Below are positions 1-6,204 of a stretch of 20,685 bases of DNA, in pieces. Origin of the DNA: an uncultured Ruminococcus sp. (GTDB lineage: Bacteria; Bacillota; Clostridia; Oscillospirales; Acutalibacteraceae). Under the pieces are notes generated by a model. That model was not told the DNA's origin. It saw only the letters and a program-made list of their open reading frames with translations, and did no database searches. The stretch spans positions 1 through 20,685 of the forward strand of contig CACYBZ010000389.1 of the NCBI GenBank assembly GCA_902772795.1, given 5' to 3'. Each line of letters begins with the position of its first letter. Position 1 is the stretch's first letter. Position numbers and translations under genes: made by a program.

Positions 1-174
1 GACTTCATTGGCGTTATTTTGTATTCGCAATTTATTATAGCATGGTGGATTTTTTTATTCATGGCGTGGATTTATTGGGCGGTTACACTACTTCTTCATA
101 TTTTTTCTGAAATAGTTTTTATAACGGTGATTCATATATACAAATCAGAAACTTCATTGTCGGCATTGACATAG
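1..174 (+). CDS. possible 3' end of a convergent membrane-protein gene (partial, weak)
   Basis: The plus strand is open from the first base of the window to a TAG at 172-174, giving 57 residues that are strongly hydrophobic and Trp-rich (for example AWWIFLFMAWIYW). This could be the last membrane segments of a gene converging on the secretion cluster and overlapping the lipase 3' end by about 43 bases. The strand is T-rich here, and T-rich codons give hydrophobic residues by chance. An open frame this short is weak evidence. No function is proposed. The alternative is plain 3' spacer of the minus-strand operon. Confidence 0.28.
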   Translation, partial: DFIGVILYSQFIIAWWIFLFMAWIYWAVTLLLHIFSEIVFITVIHIYKSETSLSALT

Positions 175-1466
175 ATTTGCCGTATCTCACCAAGTACATC
201 AGCATACTTTTTTATCTTGCGTGCTTCTCTGTTCATTCGGTTGCACATACAAAATAATTTGGTTTTCAGATAAGCCCCTGATATGGAATTGTATCGCAAT
301 GTACGACGTATATTTTCCACATTTTCTGTTATCCTGTTAAACTTGTCCTGCACAGCTACAAATTCACTGCACAAAGCTGGAACAGCCGATACATTTATCA
401 TAAAATCTCCCGAAACCCGGGGAGCAAAATATTTCTGATAAAGTGCATTTGTCATGTTTTTGAATGTTTCCCTCACATCGGCAATCGTCCGCTCTACCTT
501 ATCCCGTAACTGCCTTATATAAGATGAAATCGTATTGGCAAAGATAACATTTCTTACGAAAGGTATATGACTCAACAGCCACAAAGCCGAACCACTTTCT
601 AACGTCACCGTTATATTATGAGTCGTTTGGGCAAAAGCGGTTCTCTCTTTTGTAACCACTACATCATTATCCCCCAACACAACACTACTTGTGGCATGTC
701 GCCATAACTCTGCCTTTTGAATTCCTAAAACTGACCCCTCCATATCAGGGTTTTGTGCCTGTATTACTTTATCCTCAATATTACTTGGTTGCGACAACAT
801 TCCGCCAACAAAACTCCACTCCAGGTGTGTCACCTTTCCACCTGCCCTTTCTATTTCTTTTTTGTGGGCTTTCAGATAAAGTTGAGAATATCCCGGTCCG
901 TCAAAACTGACAGTATGGTCAATATGGTCTACCATTTCCTTTGGTGCCGTAATCGTTGCGTGCTCTGCAAGATTTCCTCCCAGAGAATGTCCCGTTATAC
1001 TATAGGTACTGTATTTTTTTCCGTATTTATTCCAAATGTTTCTTACATAATCCGAGGCATCTTTCTGTTGCTGTGTCAGAACACTCATATACATTCCTGC
1101 GTCAGAAACTACCCAGTCTTTAATTACCTGGCTCCCCGAAACACTTTCACTTCCACGAAAACCGATAATCGCATCACCGTAACCTGTATCAATAAGACAA
1201 CCATACATACCTGACTGGTTGTTCTTATCGCATCTGTTCACAACTTTCCACGACTTCCAGTCCTGATAGTTGCTCTTCTCTACGATAGACATGAAATCAT
1301 TGAGTACTTCACACTGCTTTTTGAGCTTTCCTTTCAAATTTTTGCTGTCCTTCAGCGTCATAAGATATTCCACATATTTTCCTACTGACATTCCCTCCGG
1401 AATATCAAGATAGGCTACCTGTGTTGCCAACAACATTTGCGGTGTATTGTAAACATAATTACTCAT
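132..1466 (-). CDS. T7SS effector candidate: alpha/beta-hydrolase lipase with C-terminal WXG100-like domain (TslA-like)
   Basis: The 444-residue protein has a class-3/DUF2974-type lipase domain. The nucleophile elbow GHSLGG (159-164, Ser161) is followed by FDGPGY (188-193), as in that family. H257 is the likely catalytic His; the catalytic Asp cannot be assigned by eye. There is no signal peptide. Residues about 354-444 form a separate helical region that looks like a WXG100 protein: it begins MINVS, like the WXG100 gene at 5103-5423, has a loop SISGAY where WXG would sit, and ends with YVNAD (432-436), a Y-x-x-x-D secretion-type motif. Lipase first and targeting domain last is the arrangement of Staphylococcus aureus TslA. 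Its ATG overlaps the lipoprotein stop (ATGA), so the two are translated together. Expected role: secreted phospholipase or lipase acting on membrane lipid, which is inference. Gene certain, lipase fold very likely, T7 export likely. Confidence 0.88.
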   Translation of the reverse strand: MSNYVYNTPQMLLATQVAYLDIPEGMSVGKYVEYLMTLKDSKNLKGKLKKQCEVLNDFMSIVEKSNYQDWKSWKVVNRCDKNNQSGMYGCLIDTGYGDAIIGFRGSESVSGSQVIKDWVVSDAGMYMSVLTQQQKDASDYVRNIWNKYGKKYSTYSITGHSLGGNLAEHATITAPKEMVDHIDHTVSFDGPGYSQLYLKAHKKEIERAGGKVTHLEWSFVGGMLSQPSNIEDKVIQAQNPDMEGSVLGIQKAELWRHATSSVVLGDNDVVVTKERTAFAQTTHNITVTLESGSALWLLSHIPFVRNVIFANTISSYIRQLRDKVERTIADVRETFKNMTNALYQKYFAPRVSGDFMINVSAVPALCSEFVAVQDKFNRITENVENIRRTLRYNSISGAYLKTKLFCMCNRMNREARKIKKYADVLGEIRQIYVNADNEVSDLYI

Positions 1467-2185
1467 AAATATTTACCCGTTTTCATTATAAATTCTTCTT
1501 TGGTTATCTGCATTTTTCCCTGTTCAAATTCAACACGGAACACTTGATAACTCTCTGTCAATTCCTTAAAATCCTCATACCGGACAGATACATTTGTTTC
1601 TGCATATTCCTGTACCTTCTCTATCAGCTTTTCGTCACTGCTGACATACAGACTGACTGTTCCTGCAAGATTTTCCAGTCCTTTTAACATTCCTTCGCAT
1701 TTCGTATACAAAGACTGACTGTCTTCTTCTGTACAGACAAATACACTGATAGAAATACGATTTCCCGCCATTTCCTGTGCAAACTCTTCTATAGATATAT
1801 CTGCATTATCCAGACAAAGTTCGTCTATCATAGATTCGGAAATTACATAGACATAGCCGTCTACGCTGTCCATATTCAAGGCAACTGTATCAGAAATCTT
1901 TTTACATACTCTTTTCAGTGCATACCCGTCCGAAAACCCGCTTCCGTCCTGTTCTATACTCGCAGAAAAAAGCATGTCGGGATATTTCTCCGAAAAGGCA
2001 TGGACAGTATAATAAGAATCAAAGGCTTGTTGTCCTATATAATCTTTCACAACAAATTCTTCGTGATATCTTTCGCTAAGCAGTCTTTTTGCCTGCTCCA
2101 TACATTCGTTTTTGTAATCGTCAAGGCATGACGCAAGTGTTAAAGACATAATTATCAAAACCCCCGCCAACAGTATTTTTTTCAC
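1463..2185 (-). CDS. secreted lipoprotein, candidate immunity protein for the lipase
   Basis: The frame is open further upstream, but the start is best placed at GTG 2185. AGGAG lies 8 bases before it, and the encoded N-terminus is then a clean lipoprotein signal: MKK, a hydrophobic stretch, then lipobox LASC with Cys20. The GTG lies 4 bases after the TAA of the preceding WXG100 gene. The mature part (about 220 residues) is acidic, mixed alpha/beta, with no membrane segment or recognised catalytic motif. It should be lipid-anchored on the outer face of the membrane. Its stop overlaps the ATG of the lipase (ATGA). In S. aureus the T7-secreted lipase TslA is neutralised by the lipoprotein TilA, so an immunity role is the best reading here. 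That rests on position and lipobox; no homology was shown. Alternatives are a secretion accessory or an unrelated surface lipoprotein. Confidence 0.85.
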   Translation of the reverse strand: MKKILLAGVLIIMSLTLASCLDDYKNECMEQAKRLLSERYHEEFVVKDYIGQQAFDSYYTVHAFSEKYPDMLFSASIEQDGSGFSDGYALKRVCKKISDTVALNMDSVDGYVYVISESMIDELCLDNADISIEEFAQEMAGNRISISVFVCTEEDSQSLYTKCEGMLKGLENLAGTVSLYVSSDEKLIEKVQEYAETNVSVRYEDFKELTESYQVFRVEFEQGKMQITKEEFIMKTGKYL

Positions 2186-2189
2186 TGAC

Positions 2190-2495
2190 TTATCTCCTAA
2201 ACAATTCCACACCCATTTTCTCAATGGTATAAATTCTTTGTGCCGACTTTCTCAGACTTTCGGCAAGATAATGCAGTTGTCTTGCCTGTTCTTCCAGAGA
2301 ACTGCTGAGCTGATATATTTTCTTCTGAAACTGCTGGGCACTGTCACCTGTCCAGCAATGGTTAAGTTCACAACAGATGTCCTGCAATTCATTGTTGCAC
2401 AATCTTTCAACACTTCCGGCATTTTCATCAAGCTGACTGACCTTTTCCAGTGTATCGTGATAGTTAAGATAAATCTTATCGGATAAATTTTCCAT
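2190..2495 (-). CDS. WXG100-family protein, lipase-proximal, without the Y-x-x-x-E motif
   Basis: The 101-residue product is a helical hairpin with W-T-G at 48-50 inside HCWTGDSAQQF, the classic WXG100 turn between two amphipathic helices. It starts at ATG 2495, 11 bases after GGGAGG. Unlike the eight other small helical proteins of this cluster, it has YTIEK (89-93) where Y-x-x-x-E is expected, and it stops soon after, so the acidic secretion tail seems lost. It is the last WXG100 gene before the lipoprotein/lipase pair, with only 4 bases between its stop and the lipoprotein GTG. In the TslA system small helical partners bind the C-terminal targeting domain of the lipase. This protein could play that part, staying inside or being exported as the non-signal half of a complex. 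Family call strong; partner role inferred. Confidence 0.85.
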   Translation of the reverse strand: MENLSDKIYLNYHDTLEKVSQLDENAGSVERLCNNELQDICCELNHCWTGDSAQQFQKKIYQLSSSLEEQARQLHYLAESLRKSAQRIYTIEKMGVELFRR

Positions 2496-2516
2496 AAATC
2501 TCGCTTCCTCCCTTTT

Positions 2517-2834
2517 CTATGAGAAAATATCAGACAACAACCCGTCAGATTCATTCTTGTTTTCACTTTCAGCGTTTCTGTATACCCCTGCTATTTCTTC
2601 CAGATCAGACGCATTTTCTGTAAACTTTTTTAAAACAAGCATTAATTCTTCGTGCTTTCTTTGATAAGAATCCCGATAGGCGTTGTTTCCTGCACCTTCC
2701 CAGTAAGAAACAGAATGTCTGATGATTTGTTCTATTGATGCAAAAACATTTCGCATTTTATCCGTCACTGCAAAAACTTCCGCAGAGGCATTCTCCAGTT
2801 CTTCCGTAGAAACTTTTATTATCATATCGTCCAT
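2517..2834 (-). CDS. WXG100-family protein (EsxA-like) with LLSDI tail
   Basis: This is a 105-residue helix-turn-helix hairpin with YWEGAGNNAY (WEG at 45-47) and a Y-x-x-x-E motif, YRNAE, at 85-89. It ends with an acidic stretch and LLSDIFS. The start is ATG 2834 with GGGAG 8 bases upstream. It is a clear paralogue of the protein at 5103-5423: both begin with an I-x-VSTE segment and both end in LLSDI-x-S. WXG100 proteins form dimers and are exported by the EssC ATPase; the bipartite WXG plus Y-x-x-x-D/E signal supports this one being a substrate. The partner is probably a neighbouring gene product, such as the one at 2865-3161 immediately upstream. Confidence 0.92.
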   Translation of the reverse strand: MDDMIIKVSTEELENASAEVFAVTDKMRNVFASIEQIIRHSVSYWEGAGNNAYRDSYQRKHEELMLVLKKFTENASDLEEIAGVYRNAESENKNESDGLLSDIFS

Positions 2835-2864
2835 GATGTTTTCTCCCTGTAAACCGTTTCTTCT

Positions 2865-3161
2865 TTATAGTTTGTCAATCTGTGAAAAAACTTCCTGCTC
2901 AGAAACAATATATTTTTGCCTGCTTGCTTCCATATGGGAAAGGTAATTCATCAGAAATCTGTATAAACGGTTGATATGTTCAATATCGTCCGCAACCTGT
3001 TTCTGAAATGCCTGCCATGCTTTTCCCTCCCAACACTGAGACAGCTTCTCCATTGTCAGAATCACTGTATCGGTTAACTCCGGAATCTGACTGACATAAT
3101 CATTCAATTTCTGATAATCCCTTTCCATCTGAGGTGCAGAAACCTTAAGATATTTACTCAT
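2865..3161 (-). CDS. WXG100-family protein
   Basis: The 98-residue helical hairpin carries CWEGKAWQAF (WEG at 44-46) and YIVSE at 84-88, matching Y-x-x-x-E. An overlapping GTG one codon upstream is possible, but ATG 3161 sits 9 bases after AAAGGGG and is preferred. The gene follows the membrane FHA gene by under 20 bases and precedes the EsxA-like gene at 2517-2834 by about 30 bases, so the two may form a heterodimer. The N-terminus (SKYLKVSAP) has the beta-like lead-in seen in many WXG100 proteins. Role: T7SS substrate or partner. Confidence 0.9.
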   Translation of the reverse strand: MSKYLKVSAPQMERDYQKLNDYVSQIPELTDTVILTMEKLSQCWEGKAWQAFQKQVADDIEHINRLYRFLMNYLSHMEASRQKYIVSEQEVFSQIDKL

Positions 3162-3179
3162 CACCTTTTTCCCCTTTCT

Positions 3180-3731
3180 TTATGACACCGGAAAAATAAT
3201 CTGTAGATTTGTCATGCCTACGGTAATAATGTCACCGCTGTGACATAGTACAACGTCTTGCACCATAAATCCGTTGAGAAAAGTTTTATTCCTGGAATTC
3301 ATATCTATGATGTACAAATTACCGCTTTCGACAAATATTCTGCTGTTGATTCTTGCCACCATAGGGTCGTCAGGTACATGATAAATTCCTTCTCCCTGTT
3401 CTCTTCCTATGGTAATATAGTCACTTATCTGTACATTACTTACCTGACCGTTATTCATATTTGCTATGGCAACCTGTAACACCTGTTTTTTTTGTTTTCC
3501 TGTTCTGTTGCGGTATCCCACATATACCGTTTCCTCTGAATCCATTGAAATTCCTCTGAAATAATTTTTGTCCAATGACAACTGCCCCGTATTGATATTG
3601 ACACCGCCTGATATATATACATCTCTTTTAAAATGTCTTTTTTTTCTGCTTCTTAAAACTAGAACAACCAGAAGCAGTACCATGAGTGCTACAATCAGTA
3701 TCCCTAACAGGATAATAACAATCACATTCAT
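3180..3731 (-). CDS. single-pass membrane protein with cytoplasmic FHA domain
   Basis: The 183-residue protein begins with one long hydrophobic segment (residues 3-26) followed by a basic stop-transfer RSRKKRHFKR, so the rest should be cytoplasmic. Residues about 85-180 form an FHA domain: ITIGRE (106-111), an NSR motif at 129-131, then NSRNKTFLNG at 145-154. FHA domains bind phosphothreonine. The usual S-x-x-H box is altered (SRIF, His missing), so binding may be weakened. It starts at ATG 3731 with GGGAG 10 bases upstream, and lies inside the WXG100 gene row. With the Ser/Thr kinase upstream and FHA domains in EssC, it fits a phospho-dependent scaffold at the secretion machine. That role is inferred; the fold call is firm. 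Confidence 0.88.
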   Translation of the reverse strand: MNVIVIILLGILIVALMVLLLVVLVLRSRKKRHFKRDVYISGGVNINTGQLSLDKNYFRGISMDSEETVYVGYRNRTGKQKKQVLQVAIANMNNGQVSNVQISDYITIGREQGEGIYHVPDDPMVARINSRIFVESGNLYIIDMNSRNKTFLNGFMVQDVVLCHSGDIITVGMTNLQIIFPVS

Positions 3732-3745
3732 AAGAAACTGTCTCC

Positions 3746-4051
3746 CTACTGTTTTTTACGGCTGATAATCTGTTCGTTTTCTTCTTCCATAAGATACATT
3801 CTTCGGGATACACGACTGATTTGCAACGAAATATCTGTCAGATTATCCCGTATTTGTCCGATATGCTGCACAACATCATCACACTTTTCGAGAAATTGCT
3901 GCGAGGCTTCTGCCTGCCAGCTTTCACCGATAATCTGAAGCTGTTCTTTCAGCTCCGTAATAACCTCTTCATGAATGGCCAACGCTGTATTTTCCATTTC
4001 TCTGGCTACTTCGTTGCTGAGTAAAAAATCATAAAAAATCTTTTCATCCAT
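3746..4051 (-). CDS. WXG100-like helical protein (WQA variant)
   Basis: This 101-residue, highly helical protein has SWQAEASQQF (W45) at the hairpin turn; the Gly of W-x-G is replaced by Ala. YLMEE at 86-90 satisfies Y-x-x-x-E and leads into a charged tail ending KKQ. The start is ATG 4051, with only a weak AGAGAAG upstream. It lies 15 bases after the previous WXG100-like gene and its 3' end holds the ribosome binding site of the FHA gene. It most likely pairs with the product of 4067-4399, which also has a variant turn. Confidence 0.82.
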   Translation of the reverse strand: MDEKIFYDFLLSNEVAREMENTALAIHEEVITELKEQLQIIGESWQAEASQQFLEKCDDVVQHIGQIRDNLTDISLQISRVSRRMYLMEEENEQIISRKKQ

Positions 4052-4066
4052 AAAAAATCTTCTCTT

Positions 4067-4399
4067 TTAGATGATAGCATCAGGCAGACTTTCTGCCAAT
4101 GCTGTATTTTTTCTTTCGGCATAATGATAATTATCTAAAATGGCTTGTAGCTGTCCCGCTCTTTCGCTCAGGACAGCCAGAATGCTTTCATTTTCTTCTT
4201 TTTCACTGCGATACAAACTTATCGCAAATTCTGCACTTTTACTTTCCCATACACTTGCCGATGTTTCAATACATCGGCTGAAATTTTCTGTATGATGAGC
4301 AACAGATACATAAATTTCTTTTAGTCGGGAGATTCCGTCACAAAGTACTTCGGTGTCAACACTTAATTCCTGGTCATTTAAAACAAATTTCTCCTTCAT
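4067..4399 (-). CDS. WXG100-like helical protein (WES variant)
   Basis: The 110-residue product is a predicted helical hairpin with VWESKSAEF (W51) at the turn; Ser replaces the Gly of W-x-G. YHYAE at 91-95 gives the Y-x-x-x-E motif. The N-terminus, MKEKFVLNDQELSVDTEVL, is a longer lead than in the classical members. The start is ATG 4399 with a strong GAGAGGAG 8 bases upstream. Neighbours on both sides are WXG100-size genes with gaps under 20 bases. Probable heterodimer partner of 3746-4051 or of 4419-4730. Confidence 0.82.
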   Translation of the reverse strand: MKEKFVLNDQELSVDTEVLCDGISRLKEIYVSVAHHTENFSRCIETSASVWESKSAEFAISLYRSEKEENESILAVLSERAGQLQAILDNYHYAERKNTALAESLPDAII

Positions 4400-4418
4400 A
4401 ACGGAATCTCCTCTCTTG

Positions 4419-4730
4419 TCAAATAATTTTGTCTATGATATCACACACACTATCTTCACATCTCGTATAGATATCTACCGCATATCTGAAGTTATCTGAA
4501 ACTTCCCGAAAATATGCTACGTGATTTTCCAGTTTCAGCAAATCCTGAATCAGTTCTTCTGTAAAAGCTTCTCCTGTACTGCCTTTCCAGTACGTTTTCA
4601 GCTCATCAATAAGTTCCCTCAACTTCTGAATATCGTTTTCCAGTTGTGCAATTTCGTATTCTGACTCAGCTACCCTGTCTGACAATCCGTAAATATCTGC
4701 GGATATCCTACCGTTGCTCATTTCCGACAT
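4419..4730 (-). CDS. WXG100-family protein (WKG)
   Basis: The 103-residue protein has YWKGSTGEAF (WKG at 48-50) between two strongly heptad-like helices, and YTRCE at 88-92 as the Y-x-x-x-E motif. Its ATG shares one base with the TAA of the upstream gene (TAATG), and GGAGG sits 8 bases before the start inside that gene, so translation is coupled. Tight coupling suggests that this protein and the product of 4730-5080 are made in equal amounts and dimerise. Confidence 0.88.
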   Translation of the reverse strand: MSEMSNGRISADIYGLSDRVAESEYEIAQLENDIQKLRELIDELKTYWKGSTGEAFTEELIQDLLKLENHVAYFREVSDNFRYAVDIYTRCEDSVCDIIDKII

Positions 4731-5080
4731 TACTTAAACCTCCAACTTTCCCCGATATCAACAGACACCGCAGAAAAATCGCTGAACAGCTGTTTTTCCG
4801 CTCTCCTACTGCCATCAATCCTGTTATATATCTTGTCTTCGCCTGATTCGTACACGAAAACGGTTTTTTCTACCGCCTTACGTATTACCGTAAGACGTTG
4901 TATCTGATATTCTATGTCATTGCGTACTTTGTACATATTTTCAATGACACTATCCACTGCACTGTTGACACTGATTTTCCTTATTGCTTTGTCAACGGTT
5001 TCCTTCTGATATTCTAGTCTTGTAATAACCGTACGCAGTGTACATTCAAAATTCCGCAGTTTCTGACAGTCTACCCTCAT
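4730..5080 (-). CDS. WXG100-size helical protein lacking WXG (possible Lap-type partner)
   Basis: The 116-residue product is almost all helix in two long segments (about 5-36 and 40-78). Where a WXG turn is expected there is ISVNSAVDS with no Trp. YESGE at 77-81 still gives Y-x-x-x-E, so the secretion-type motif is kept while the WXG half is missing, the pattern expected of the other half of a heterodimer. A C-terminal extension of about 30 residues ends in ESWRFK. It is coupled to the WKG gene by TAATG. Small helical LXG-associated (Lap) proteins that pair with T7SS substrates are the nearest known concept. The family cannot be fixed by eye. The start is ATG 5080 with AAAGGA 11 bases upstream. 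Confidence 0.78.
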   Translation of the reverse strand: MRVDCQKLRNFECTLRTVITRLEYQKETVDKAIRKISVNSAVDSVIENMYKVRNDIEYQIQRLTVIRKAVEKTVFVYESGEDKIYNRIDGSRRAEKQLFSDFSAVSVDIGESWRFK

Positions 5081-5102
5081 GAATTTGTTTTTCCTTTACC
5101 AC

Positions 5103-5423
5103 TTATGAAAGAATATCAGAAAGTAAAGCTTCAGCTTCCTGTACGTTAGCTTCTTCCGCTGACTGATAGTTTTTAGCCATTTCTTCGAGATCCGATACAT
5201 GCTCCTGAATCATTCTGTTCATAACCTGAATATCGTCCTCAAGACCTTTGAACTTCGCAATATACTGTGCTGATGCATCGCCTTCCCATGATGATGCCAA
5301 TGCGGAAACTTCATTGACCATCTGCGAAGTAAGGTTACTTATTGTTGTTCCCTGCTCACTGAATTCGCCTGCTGTCTGCAATAATTTTTCTGTTGATACA
5401 TTAATTGTTCCTGTCATAGCCAT
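5103..5423 (-). CDS. WXG100-family protein (EsxA-like) with LLSDI tail
   Basis: The reading frame is open to a GTG at 5444, but AGGAGG lies 8 bases before ATG 5423, so translation starts there (106 residues, MAMTGTINVS). It shows SSWEGDASAQY with WEG at 46-48, YQSAE at 86-90 as Y-x-x-x-E, and the tail EALLSDILS. It is a paralogue of 2517-2834. It follows the first WXG100 gene of the row by about 30 bases. These two lead genes have the strongest family features and good ribosome binding sites, so they are the best candidates for the core secreted EsxA-type proteins. Confidence 0.93.
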   Translation of the reverse strand: MAMTGTINVSTEKLLQTAGEFSEQGTTISNLTSQMVNEVSALASSWEGDASAQYIAKFKGLEDDIQVMNRMIQEHVSDLEEMAKNYQSAEEANVQEAEALLSDILS

Positions 5424-5451
5424 TTTCTTTTCCTCCTGTTTCACACTATAA

Positions 5452-5754
5452 TCAACCGTAGGTTCTTGTTGTCGCTGTGTTCAAGTTCTGATTTTCGGTT
5501 GTTTCATACTTCTGGGCAATGTTCCTCAACGCAACAATGTACTTGTCAATAAGAAGAATAAACTCATTCATTTTGTCTCTGTCTGTGATAAATGCGTTAT
5601 GAAAAGCCTCTTTTGCTTCGCCTTCCCACATTGTACCGAGATTTGCTTCCGACGTTACCAGTGCCTCTACTGCACTTTTAAGACTTGCATTAAGTGACTC
5701 CAGCGTATCCGCTTTTGTTCTGAGTTCCAACACCGATGTACGATAATTTGCCAT
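5452..5754 (-). CDS. WXG100-family protein, first gene of the WXG row
   Basis: A canonical 100-residue WXG100 protein: MWEGEAKEAFHNAF with WEG at 43-45 between two amphipathic helices, and YETTE at 83-87 as Y-x-x-x-E. The start is ATG 5754 with AGAGGA 7-8 bases upstream. It lies just downstream of the perfect TATAAT at 5802-5807, so it may head its own transcript and be the most highly expressed member. It is exported by EssC-type machines as a helical-hairpin dimer. Confidence 0.95.
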   Translation of the reverse strand: MANYRTSVLELRTKADTLESLNASLKSAVEALVTSEANLGTMWEGEAKEAFHNAFITDRDKMNEFILLIDKYIVALRNIAQKYETTENQNLNTATTRTYG

Positions 5755-5897
5755 AATTTTTTCCTCTGCTTTCTTTTTTGATTTCCTTTCGGATTGATTG
5801 TATTATACATCAGACTTTATCCGAACAATGACAAAGCTGACAAACGACCTGTTTTCATGATGAACAACATCATATCAACACTAAAAACAGATTTGGA
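5755..5897 (-). other. 143-base spacer before the WXG row
   Basis: This is the widest gene-free stretch of the secretion core. On the minus strand it holds, in order: an imperfect inverted repeat (7-bp outer arms 5849-5855/5884-5890 and 6-bp inner arms 5857-5862/5868-5873) without a following T-run; a tandem TTTGTCA (5838-5844 and 5829-5835, 9-base period); a perfect TATAAT (5802-5807); and the ribosome binding site of the first WXG100 gene. No further coding potential was seen. Confidence 0.6.
5802..5828 (-). promoter_or_regulatory. candidate promoter for the WXG100 gene row
   Basis: A perfect -10 hexamer TATAAT lies at 5802-5807 on the minus strand. The best -35 is only TTGTTC (5823-5828) at a short 15-base spacing, a poor match that could suit an activated promoter. 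The tandem TTTGTCA elements lie directly upstream of it. Transcription would begin near 5795, leaving a leader of about 40 bases before the ATG. Confidence 0.45.
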
Positions 5898-6161
5898 TTA
5901 TACCAGTATAAGTGTATCTCCCGTCTGTATTCCATTTTCATACAGACTTAACTCCATCGAAAGCATTTTATGCTGTTCTTCACTGAAAAGTAACAGATTT
6001 TCTCTGTCCCCTCTTATTTCACACTGCTCATACTGACATATCATATTGGAAATTTCTTCAATCAACACGGTGACTATTACGTCCTCATTCAACTTAAAGT
6101 CATATGACTTGTCCAACGACATTACGTAAATTTCCGTAATAATCATAAAACTGCACTCCAT
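5898..6161 (-). CDS. esaB: ubiquitin-like T7SS protein, YukD/EsaB family
   Basis: The 87-residue product has the YukD/EsaB pattern: an opening strand (MIITEIYVMS), a strand-turn (YDFKLNEDVIVTVLIEEI) leading into the helix, then LFSEEQHKMLSMELSLYENGI and the closing QTGDTLILV, matching the ubiquitin-fold ending of EsaB (G-D-x-L). No C-terminal GG is present, as in the family. In T7SSb loci EsaB is a small cytoplasmic regulator or assembly factor of the machine. The start is ATG 6161 (GGGAG close upstream); ATG 6146, five codons in with GGAG 9 bases upstream, is almost as good and gives a more typical N-terminus. It is the last gene before the WXG spacer. Confidence 0.85.
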   Translation of the reverse strand: MECSFMIITEIYVMSLDKSYDFKLNEDVIVTVLIEEISNMICQYEQCEIRGDRENLLLFSEEQHKMLSMELSLYENGIQTGDTLILV

Positions 6162-6204
6162 TTTCTCTCCCGCTTACTGCCTCTGCCAGTCCTGAAAACA
6201 CACA

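Noticed and set aside
753..1214. 153-codon plus-strand open frame
   Set aside because: It lies wholly antisense to the lipase gene, has no ribosome site, and its Cys/aromatic-rich product looks like a reverse-strand shadow.
2252..2566. 104-codon minus-strand frame across two WXG100 genes
   Set aside because: It overlaps the gene at 2190-2495 and the end of the one at 2517-2834 in another frame; both of those have family motifs and ribosome sites.
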